DNA of 25,329 bases from assembly GCF_000003605.2 (NCBI RefSeq), contig NW_003143300.1, positions 199,587 through 224,915 of the forward strand. Reading direction: 5' to 3'. The notes beneath the pieces were generated by a model that made no database searches, had not been told where the DNA came from, and saw nothing but the letters and a program-made list of their open reading frames with translations. Positions within the stretch are counted from its first letter, which is position 1. Every line of letters begins with the position of its first letter. Positions 1 through 9,875 of this stretch are shown here, in pieces. Made by a program: the position numbers and the translations under genes. This DNA is from Saccoglossus kowalevskii. Taxonomy: Eukaryota > Hemichordata > Enteropneusta > Harrimaniidae.

Positions 1-2587
1 ATGGGAGTCAAAAATATATTTTCTTTGCGGGCGTATCACGTAATCTGAGGCTGTCATTGCTGAGCTCATCTTGATTATTTTCACTTGAAATGTTCATTGA
101 ATTATTAGAGAGGAAAAAATGAAGGTGTTATTATTAGTATCAATACTTTTATAGTAGTAATAGTACTTTCAATTAATACAAAATTCTGAAACATAAATGA
201 CAAGAACATGTAGCAGACACGTTCACTCAATTTTAGGATTTTAAACAAAACTGCCATCAATTTGATTAAATCACAAATTAACACATCCCATGGTACTGGG
301 TCGTAATATTTTAGTGACTAATCAACATAGATATGAATAAAAAATAAAATGGACACCATTGCCATGAACCTGTTACAAAGTTTGAATGAAATTGCCATAT
401 TCGTCTCCAAGAAGTGATTTCGGACATGTTTAAATATCAGAATTTAGCAAATTTGAGAGCCAAAAACGATGTGCATATACATGTATAAGTTCATCACACA
501 TAGTCTTTGTATTAAGTTTGATTTGTGATCAGTCAAAGCAGCCCAGAGAAATTACTCCAGACATACAAACACATGGATGGACGCACAAATAGGGGAATAC
601 AAATAAAATCTCCAGCTGATACTCACCAACCAAGTCAATAATTATGTACAAGAGAATATCATAAATTGTAGAACATAAGGTTCATTCTCAGAAACATAGA
701 ATGGATATACTTTGCAAAATCAGTCCCTCAACAAAAGGACTGTGGCAAAATTTCCATTTTTGTTAACAGATTCAGTTTTTCACCAGAGGACATACTATTT
801 TGAGTGACTTTTATGTCAGTAATGTTGAGATTTATCCACCTACAGTCTGTACATGTATACTATAAAACAGTGTAGTTATTGATGCTAATCTCATGCTGAA
901 TGTACAATACACATGATTTAAACTACCTAACTAATATTATGTACGTTTCACTTATAGATGTATAATATAAATATGGTGAAATCAAATTGTCAAACCATGA
1001 ATCAATTTAATGGCATTTTCAAACATTTACATATTATAATGCACATGTTATTAAATTTTAAGATTATACAGATTATCTGACAGCTTTTCATTACATTAAC
1101 ATTTTTTTGAAGCATGAACGAAAAATTATATTATATGCTGGACCTTTAAGTAATCCCTCTTACCGGTATTTGGAACCTATACACATCCCTGTTATTTACA
1201 TGAGTGCATGAGCTACTAACAGGACAAACATGGTACACGCATATTAATTTATGATAAATAAAAAATCAACAGCAAATATTCATGAAGAGTAGCAAAACAA
1301 GCTGAACACTGTAACAAGCAACTTGTCAACATAAATATTATTTTTTTTTTTGTTATTTGCGACAGAAACCTAATATTAATGAACCATTTAACATACTACA
1401 TGTACATGTATTATAAAACACACTATGTGAGAATTATTTTACTGTATTTATTATATTATATTATCTGCCTTTTTAAACAATATTATTTTTTATGCATGTC
1501 TGTGTATTTTTTTAGAGATTGAATATTCTGAAAGCCTGTGAAAATGGATACAAATAGTAGAATTATCTTAAAAATGTTGATAGAATAGGCACAGGAGTTC
1601 AATCCATGGTTTGTCACTTTAAATTTAGGGAATTACCGGTAGCACTTACAGAATAATATATTATAAAATCACGCAAGGTATGTCAACCATTTAAACAAAT
1701 CAAATAAGGAATACATGTATAATGTAACTGAACATAGACCAGACATACAACTTTGTAAACATCTTTGTAAACGCATTGTTTTAATTTGTTTTTAGCATAG
1801 TACGCTGATGAAGCATTACAAATTGATCAGACATATGCAAATGGTTGTATCATGAAACTCCACGATTTTTACCAACATCTCTCACCGTAAAGTGCAATAT
1901 CTACAGATATCTAGCTGTCAGTGATTGAGCTTGATGTGATGTAATTATTTGGGTTAGAGACTCCCAGGACTGACATACAGTGTGTACATCCCAGGTCGGT
2001 TGATGTTCATTTGTGGGAAAGCGTACTGTGTTGCACTCATAGTTACTGGCTGACGATCTGCTTGTACAAACGATGGGTGGTACAATTCAACCATTTCCCC
2101 ATGCTTGCTTATGTAGAATATGTAGAATCTAATATTAGACACTCTCCAGAACGATGTATGATATATCTTCTGAGCATGCATTGTAGATTCAAATGACAAA
2201 TATTTTACTCAAAAGATATGCATACTTTAGCACATTTATCCATAAAACATGTTCTCTGAATATCACACAGACAATATATATTGAATTCAAGTTTAGGTAA
2301 TTTCAGTCATTTTCCCATCCCTGCAGTTTATTTTCTAAGCAAACATCCCTCACATTAGCACATGTATCTGGGTAGTATAGGCCATCCCCTTGGTCAAACA
2401 CTATATAATGAAGGAACGCTTCCAGGCATTCATACACTATGTATCCCCAAACGATGGGAATAAAAAGTAATGTATTGTCATGGTAACATGTTACAGAACC
2501 GGTGAATGTGATTCAAAAGAGCACTGAATACATGGAGCTTCAATTCACTTGACTGTGAACATTAAGTTTGGGTAGTGCTTTTGGGTA

Positions 2588-2652
2588 ATAATCTTTTATA
2601 TAAGATCCCACTCTGAGATATAGTTTCAATAAAGATTATTATTATTATTATG
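2588..2652 (+). repeat. Possible retroelement tail: AATAAAG(ATT)n
   Basis: A TTCAATAAAG followed by five to six ATT units ends near 2652. AATAAA followed by short ATT repeats is a common 3' end of non-LTR retroelements and their SINEs. No body of such an element is recognisable upstream, so this is tentative. Confidence 0.3.
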
Positions 2653-3563
2653 TAGATGAATATGTCATGTACATATGATTACGAATCAAACAGATATATA
2701 ATCAGAAAATGTTCATACCAAGGCACCATGACCAAATTGCATTATACAAGCATATAGCAACAAAAACAATTTGTCAGTCTGTAGTATTTGTAAACTATAT
2801 TTTGAGATAAAAAGAAAAATAAGATAAAGGGCTTTTAATTTTCTTTTTAATTTAGGAATGGTGTCCACCTTCCCAGTTCTTTATTTGTAATGCATCTTTT
2901 CATGGATACGTACTACATCACATTTGTATTCATCTGATAAAGTAAAAAAATTATGAATAGTAAAGTGGTCTACTTGTTTCAGTAATTGTTTCCTGCAGCA
3001 ACTTGTGAAAAGGAAACTCGGCACTATAAAGCAGGCACTGAAAAGCATGAAATCCATTATCTCAACTATAATAAAGAAAATGTGGACTTGAAAACTGTCA
3101 TATTGAAATAAATGACAGCACATTATGAGAGGTTTTAATAGGATACATCGGTAGTTTTTTTACTAGCATAATACAAATAATTAATATTTCATTAAAAAGT
3201 ACAAAGCTGCTGAAGGACACTTTCAGAATCTAGAAATAGATAAGCAAAGTTCAACTACATATTTTTTGTCATTTTACAAACAGAACATGAGGACCACTAT
3301 ATAGCACATTACATCTAGAATAATTCAAATATAATTATCTAATTAAAATATTATTAACATTTTTTCGTTGTCAAATGAACAACTAAGTGGGATGGCAACC
3401 TGGAAAGTACACTGGATGTGGCTTTTGATGTAAAATACAACATGGATGGAAAGAAGGTGTTGAATTTGGAAGCAGAACTCCCATAATTACAAAATATTTA
3501 GGAAACTGTCAAATAAAAAAGTCTAGACAAGTAAGCAAGTCGAAAGTCAGAGATAAAAAAGTA

Positions 3564-3564
<1 letters not shown>

Positions 3565-3638
<74 letters not shown>
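3565..3638. repeat. (AGT)n microsatellite, about 24 units
   Basis: An uninterrupted AGT trinucleotide run of 74 bp. On the minus strand it would translate as poly-tyrosine, which is an artefact. Confidence 0.98.
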
Positions 3639-4033
3639 CCTTGCTGAAAAATGATTGAAACAAAAATGTTAAGGTGAACATTCAGAAAGAAATGAATGTT
3701 ATAGTGGCGAGTGGTATAGAGAGCCAAGTAGACTCCCTGACAACTACAACTACATGTACCAGTAAAGCTAGAAGACCGGAGAAAACTTTAAGAGCATCTG
3801 GTTTGTGGGCTCCCCCTATTTTGACCCCTGTGCAATATGGACTTATTTCATCAAATTGATGTGCCATAGTTCAGAACATTGAATTCCAAGCGCAACTTCT
3901 GATGGTACATAATGCATTTGTCAAGCTAGAAAGGTAGTTCAACTTTATTTCGGGCTTCATATTTTTATTTTGAAAATTTTCAGAGAACTTAAATTGGTAC
4001 TCAAACACAAATGCATTTTAAACAGGTTTTAAA

Positions 4034-4038
<5 letters not shown>

Positions 4039-4065
<27 letters not shown>

Positions 4066-4078
4066 CATTCATTCATTC
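4039..4078. repeat. Compound (ATTT)6(ATTC)4 microsatellite
   Basis: Six ATTT units (4039-4062) change to four ATTC units (4063-4078). Confidence 0.95.
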
Positions 4079-5339
4079 ATGAATGCTCTGTAATTCATTC
4101 TGAATTTCTGAAAATTGCATTACTTCCTCAGTTCATTCAGAATGTCTATTCTGTATGTACTACATACATGTAGTTCTTCATCATTCAGTTTATTATTAGG
4201 TTTTAAACACACAGATGTTCCATATTTATGTCTGTTTGCTCAGACTTTCTTAATAGAACAAACACAAAGCAACCAGACATTCTGTTGCAATGCTCTGAAT
4301 CATGAATATGAAATTTGTAATTGTGTACACATAGGGATAGTCCATATTTCACGCTTCACCAGACTATTTCCAACTTAGGCTAGTCAGATGTATTAAAAAT
4401 TGGCAAAAAGTTGTCTGATTGCATGGATTTCAACTCTAAATTTAGCTATATTATCATGGTATTCATTGCACAATGAAACAGACTGATACAATGTATCATC
4501 AAAAAGATTTGCTTTCCTTAACTGGTGATGTTGTAAGGAATAATTCATGGGACAGTTCATCCTTGAATGATCGAATGATATTAAAAGCAGTACATTCTTA
4601 TCTGCTATTACAATAGCAAAGTCGGTATGGAGAAGATCAAATTAAATCTTGCAATCTGGCCTATAAAAGTCAATGTATAATCTCATCACAGATTGCAGAT
4701 GGTAGCATGCATATGAAGAATGCTAGACAACTTCTTCCTCATGCCATCAAGTATCATGCTAAATCCAGAGTTATGGGAACCAGAACTAAAAAATTGGTGA
4801 AGTTCACTGAAGTAGACATGGATTATTTAATACCTTTGTTTTTAGGAGAAAGAAGTACTGTACCTTGATGTTGAGGAAGGAGACAATATAGATGGTTGTT
4901 GTGGGAGTTATGAAAGTATGAGTGGTGATGGCAGACTTTGGTAGTGTGAGAATTCATTAAACATGAAGTTCAAAGGATCCTCTAACTGCAAGTGTGTGTA
5001 GATGTAGATTCATAGACTTGGCCAAAATTTATCAATGTCAACAACACTGAGAAAGTGTCCCACAGTTTACAGTGGGTATGTGGCATTACCCTTCCTGGAT
5101 CAAACACTTTGTACAAACTATACCACGGCACTGTTACACATGCATTGTGCTATACATAAGAGCGATTTGAAGCATGTGCACTGCGTACACAGTATGCTAA
5201 CAACTTTAATGAGGTTATGACATAGACATAGCTCAAGAATAGTATTTTAAGGTGCAAATGTTAATAGAAATCATTTATTATGAAACACTGGAAGCACATA
5301 TTTTCACCTGTCTATTTGTATTAGAAGACTATACACGTT

Positions 5340-6120
5340 TTCTACCATACTAATCTGGTAACAAGTGTCGCTGCTCCCTAAGTCTACCTTTGCGAGCCAC
5401 TGAGATTTCGAAACTATACATCGCCACCAGTGACTGTTCGACGGTTTGCATTCATTCAGCATCAGACCATATATACATGTACCATAGCTGCACTTCTCTA
5501 CATCGTCATGTCATACTAGTAAGAATCAGTGTTCTCCTAAATTCACCACTGAGGCCTGATTTTGGTTTGTGTCAAGAGTTCAAGCAGCAAACCTTGGCCC
5601 GAGTTTCAGCCCGTGCAAGTATTGGGACTGAAATCAAGTTTATTATGGCATGTGCTGACTCTGAGCTGCAAAATATGCCATGTAGACATTGTGAATATAT
5701 TTACAACAGCTTTACTATTCATTTCAGTCATTCATTGAATGATAATGTTTATTTAAATGTTGCTATACGACAGTAAGTTATTATCAACATTTCTATTGCT
5801 TTAAATGTTACTGAAGTTGTTTTGCTACAATAAAGGTTGTTCTGATACATTCGTAACGCACCTTGACTACAAGTCATTGTTTGGTTTGTGGCTCAGACAA
5901 GCAATAATTAAAAATTACATCTGCAGACCTAGCAATAGTTGAAAGCCAACTGACAGCATGCACTCGGTCCAATGTTAATTAGAGTACCAGTACCTTTAAA
6001 TAACAAACAACATGGCGGCCATGTTGTCTAAAATGACGCAACACCTTTCAGATGATAGCAGATTTCCAAATGTTCAGCATTTCAAAACCACTGAATGGCC
6101 CATCGTGAAGCGATAGTAAT
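5340..6120. other. CpG-richer, GC-richer block of unknown content
   Basis: This block is noticeably richer in G+C and CpG than its flanks. It contains a 140-codon open stretch on the plus strand (5354-5773) that stops right after a consensus donor (ACA|GTAAGTTA, GT at 5773), and the TISU palindrome at 6007-6027. I recognise no protein family in the open stretch. It may be a promoter region, an exon of an unknown gene, or an old repeat. Confidence 0.35.
6008..6019 (+). promoter_or_regulatory. TISU-like initiator (CAACATGGCGGC) in a palindrome
   Basis: CAACATGGCGGC is an exact match to the TISU consensus SAASATGGCGGC, an element that sets both transcription start (via YY1) and translation start in genes with very short 5'UTRs. 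It lies within a palindrome with perfect 10-bp arms (6007-6016 and 6018-6027, one-base centre). The ATG at 6012 opens a 34-codon frame ending at TAG (6111-6113), MAAMLSKMTQHL at its start, with a possible donor at ATC|GTGAAG (about 6103). A CCAAT lies at 5969-5973. No downstream exons were recognised, so whether a gene starts here is unproven. Confidence 0.35.
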
Positions 6121-6553
6121 AGTACATCATTAATAGACTAAAACAACAGAAACTACAATACATTTTTTATGTCCCACTTTGTGTACAATTACATGTATTC
6201 AAAATCACTAGAAATCAATGATTTGTTCTGGTCAGCTTTAGTGACCATGTTACTGATATCTGCTCCACACACAGCAATAATTCAGCACCAGGTACATCAG
6301 ATGTGTACACATATAATGTGTAGAAAATAGAAAGCACAACTATGTTAAATTTAAATATAAAAGGCATTCTTCTAATAGTGTTGCTCAGCAGAGATGGTAG
6401 ATATAGAAGTGAAAAGTCAATGCTTTATTTATATATTCACAGGATGTACCACTATATACATATAGATATACAAAGCACATTCACAATTAAACAGGGGAAT
6501 TCAACAGAAGTTGTCAGTGACATGACAGAGTTTCACTTGAAGCATGCTCTAAC
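6114..6553. other. AT-rich sequence left of the 739-bp transposon
   Basis: Contains one TACATGTA (6190) and ends in the left CTCTAAC target duplication (6547-6553). A 74-codon frame at 6342-6566 runs into the transposon end and shows no protein similarity that I can see. Confidence 0.55.
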
Positions 6554-7292
6554 CATGGAACTATAAACCCCAGGAAGAACAACCCCTTCGTTTCCTTTGA
6601 ACTATGATACTTGCCGCGATGTCGAATGTTTATTTTGACTGTTTATTTTGTCGCATTAAAAAATAAGCCGATTTATGCAAATGAACGTTTATCTCAGACT
6701 ATCGGTCATTTTCGGAGTCAATCGGGCGACTTCGGGAGATCACGTGATTGAGTTGTTTCGGTTATAGCATAAAAAAACAATGGCGCCAAGACAAAAACAC
6801 TGATAAATGAGCGACATTCAATGGGGAAAAAAAAACACATTGCCACTTCTGGCGATCGAAGGGAAGCACGGAATAAGTCGGGATATCTTGACAACAAACA
6901 GCATACCAAACCTCATGTTTCGCAAACTTTCGCAACCTTATTTTTTCGAGGGTTGAAAAAAACAAGAAGTAATCTAAAAACGACATTGATAATTATGAAA
7001 ACTCGCTAAAACTCTGACCTGTTGCATGATTTCTGGTACACTGAAGGTCACCCTGCAGACCGACTTGTTTGCGCATACGTAGTGAACGAAATATTTTACT
7101 GCGCAGATATGAAAATTTTTTTTCAAGTTTTTCGTTTCCAGCAAAGCGGTTGATACAGGTGTATCGGCGGCAACTAACATGGAGTATGACTAATGTTGTG
7201 GAAACAAATGCGAAAAGCACTGTAAGATAAACTAAGACAAAGGTTTTAATCCTCTTAGTTTTGTTGTTCTTCCTTGGGTTTATAGTTCCATG
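6554..7292. mobile_element. 739-bp non-autonomous DNA transposon (30-bp TIRs, 7-bp TSD)
   Basis: The left terminus (6554-6583) and the reverse complement of the right terminus (7263-7292) match at 29 of 30 positions. They start CATGGAACTATAAACCC and continue, after one mismatch, with AGGAAGAACAAC. The element is flanked by identical CTCTAAC at 6547-6553 and 7293-7299, a 7-bp target-site duplication. The interior is AT-rich but keeps many CpGs and has no transposase-like frame. It includes an ATCACGTGAT palindrome (6739-6748) and an ATGCAAAT octamer (6675-6682). Family assignment is open: 30-bp TIRs starting CATG with a 7-8-bp duplication are compatible with hAT- or P-like elements, but no transposase is present to decide. 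Confidence 0.85.
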
Positions 7293-7604
7293 CTCTAACA
7301 TATGCTAGTATTACACTATTATTGTAGTGTTTCCTTATCACAATAGAATATACATACAATGCACAATAATCTTGTTATTTTAACCAAACTACATTGTAAC
7401 ACATAATATATTGAGCCACAACTGTTTTTGTGTATGTTACATTCCCGCAAAATGTAATTTCATAAAAGTGTATCTATAAATACATTATTTTTTTTTAAAT
7501 GTTAGCATCATCCAAGTTTTACAAAAATTATACCAAGGTTTAAACATGTCAGGTTTGTTTGCTTAATCAGTTATGGAACAATGGACAACATTTTTTGGAT
7601 TTAA
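7293..7604. other. AT-rich spacer between the two transposons
   Basis: About 300 bp of AT-rich sequence with no gene or repeat that I recognise, apart from the target duplications at its two ends. Confidence 0.6.
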
Positions 7605-8455
7605 AGTGCCTGTGCAATGCCCACCCTCATGTTTCCCATTTTAGATCTGTGTCCCACTGAAAATGGTAGTTATTGATTTTTTTGCTGAAAATGATTACTC
7701 GTATCCAAGTAAATTTGGGATATTTCTCGTGTTGTAGCCACGCCCACCTATCATGAAACAGCCGTCTGTTTCCGGATTTTCCGGCTGTCATTTATTTAGT
7801 AACTGTGATTTGTCATTTTTTTTAATTATTTTATAGTGATCACTATAGTCTAATGTTTAGAATGTCAAAATATGTTCTCTTTTATTTTAATTTTGAAAGT
7901 TTTACTCAGACGATTGATGAAATAAAACAGTGTAGTGACGTGCCTAGTAACCTGCTAAATAACGAGATAATTCCGACGTCAAATTCTATTTTGTCCAGCA
8001 ACAGTGTACAAATGTGCGCCGGTGTCGGTGACGATCACGGTGACCAGCTACACCAGAACGGACATATTTCGCATCTAACTCAACCCCATGCAACAGAAAT
8101 TGATACTATGTGTTCATTATGGTCCATTCTTCCTTGACGAACAAGTACATAAGTGACAATATAGTCAAAGACGAGGAAACTGCACAAGAAATTTGCCTTA
8201 TTTACACGTATCGGCAATGCAAGCTGCCATGCGACTTCCCCTTCTGACGTCACAAGGGGAATTTCTGTATGCAAATGAGAAGCAAATGAGAAGCCTCATT
8301 TTAAAATACACAAAAATAAAGTTGCCGTAGACTAATTAAAAACATATTTTTTCACTTAAAAAAAATAATTCATGCTTAGAAACATAAAAATTAATAATAT
8401 TTATGTATCAATTGATAATTTTAGGCGTGAAAATAGCAGCCATTTCACAGGCACT
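7605..8455. mobile_element. 851-bp non-autonomous DNA transposon flanked by TTAA
   Basis: The element begins AGTGCCTGTGCAATG at 7605 and ends CATTTCACAGGCACT at 8455. The ends are inverted copies matching at 14 of 15 positions. TTAA directly flanks both sides (7601-7604 and 8456-8459), the target duplication typical of piggyBac and Kolobok superfamilies. The interior keeps many CpGs and carries a TGACGTCA palindrome (8245-8252), an ATGCAAAT octamer (8271-8278) and two tandem 11-bp copies of GCAAATGAGAA (about 8273-8294). A 94-codon frame at 7853-8137 lies inside but has no transposase motif. Confidence 0.78.
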
Positions 8456-9796
8456 TTAATGGGAGCCATATCTCACACATTTGTATCTTGACGACCACCT
8501 CCCTTTAAGGATGAAAACCTAATTTGTACAAACAAATACAGCAATATTCAACTGTTTCAAAGGGAATAAACTTGATACACTCAAATTTTCCACATGATAA
8601 ATAAGTGAGCACATCAGGAGAGAGCTTCATGTTCAGTTAACAGAAGCCTTCTACTGTTTGACCAAAAACAATAGATTGTCTTTGGTTTGACATTGTGTAA
8701 TATTGACATTTAAAATTATGCAAGACAGAGACAGCAAATAATGGATGACATTAATTATTAACTGTCAAGCAATTGCCAATAATACTAAATTTTAAAATTT
8801 ATTTCACTTCAGGTTCTAATAATGAGCAACAGCAGTTTTATACACAAAATTTGTGTAACATCTATTGTCATTTTAATAATTGTACATCAAAGTAACACAA
8901 AGGAATTACTAAGAACTGTACATACAGAATTCAACTGGATGCAAATATTGTGGGCAAATGACCACCATTCAGCCATCTTGAATTTAAATCATAAAATGAA
9001 TAGATGTTCATGAAGTTTGTATATTGGATGTGGATGCAAGAAGATCAATCCAAAAGACCCTATATTCGCGCTGGCTTCCAACAAGAACTAATAACTGATC
9101 ATCCCCATTGGGGTTATGTGAGGTTGAGGAAGGTTATTTTGCAAATATTTCATACCTATTTATGGACTCGCAACATTTTTAACAAATTGCACATTTTACA
9201 AATTCTATTACATTATGCAACCATCTTTATTTTTCTATTCATCAATGAAAAATTTTCACCGAACCCTAGAACTCACTGGCAAGTTTTCAAATGAGAAACC
9301 CCTCATGATATCAATGTTAAAACTTTACTGCACTACTCTAAACAGCCCTTTCATTACAGAAAGCATTGGTTGCAATTCAATTAATAATGAACAATCTTCT
9401 ATGTCATCAAGGCTCTAGAGTACCACTAATCAATTTCTTTAAGAGTCTATTAAAATATACACCACAAGCACCACTAATTTATTCTACTTGGCAATACGCC
9501 TGAATAAAACAACGATGTGAGCAGTCTAAATACCAGCACTTAATATGGCATATATTTTGGGTCAGCATGAGGTATTACCATACCTTGCTTTTCACAGTTG
9601 CATTTATAAACTTTCAGGTAGTTGTAAACATATCACAAATATGCAAGGGGTTGTATGCAACATGGTTACTAAAAATGATATATATATATAAGTATACATT
9701 GTATATAGTACCGGTATATGCAACTAATACATGGCTTAAAGTTGAAACATAAAGGCCAATGGTTTGATGCTATTTAAAATAGTGTAAAATATGTCT

Positions 9797-9875
9797 TTTT
9801 AGCTAACTTGTTATTTTAGCTAATCTGTAATTTCACTAACTCAAGATGTAGCTAATTTTAGCACTTTAGCTAAAA
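9797..9875. repeat. Cluster of four AGCTAA motifs
   Basis: AGCTAA occurs at 9801, 9818, 9850 and 9868, three times preceded by TTT. The first (TTTTTAGCTAAC) and last (TTTAGCTAAAA) are partly self-complementary. It may be the remnant of a short repeat; no known element assigned. Confidence 0.4.

Larger units (their letters stand above)
1..5339. other. AT-rich region without a defensible gene
   Basis: It contains microsatellites (3565-3638, 4039-4078, about 2636-2652), frequent TACATGTA octamers and two TACCGGTA octamers (1161, 1634). Several open stretches of 25-85 codons exist on both strands (for example minus 1954-2105, minus 2306-2512, plus 4615-4866), but in DNA of this composition that number is expected by chance. 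No recognised domain. Confidence 0.55.

Noticed and set aside
3387..3486. Short plus-strand open segment with a lipid-transfer-like flavour (KVLNLEAEL)
   Set aside because: Only about 33 codons, no clear splice sites at both ends, and the minus strand is equally open.
3509..3727. Minus-strand frame rich in tyrosine
   Set aside because: It is the translation of the (AGT)n microsatellite.
4615..4940. Plus-strand open stretches (to 4866, and 4845-4940 after a TTTGTTTTTAG acceptor) resembling exons
   Set aside because: The purine-rich sequence gives Lys/Glu/Gly-rich peptides that look coding; no domain is recognised, donors are weak and the implied intron would be only about 57 bp.
7853..8137. 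94-codon frame in the second transposon considered as a transposase remnant
   Set aside because: No catalytic or DNA-binding motif visible; length is compatible with chance in a GC-richer interior.
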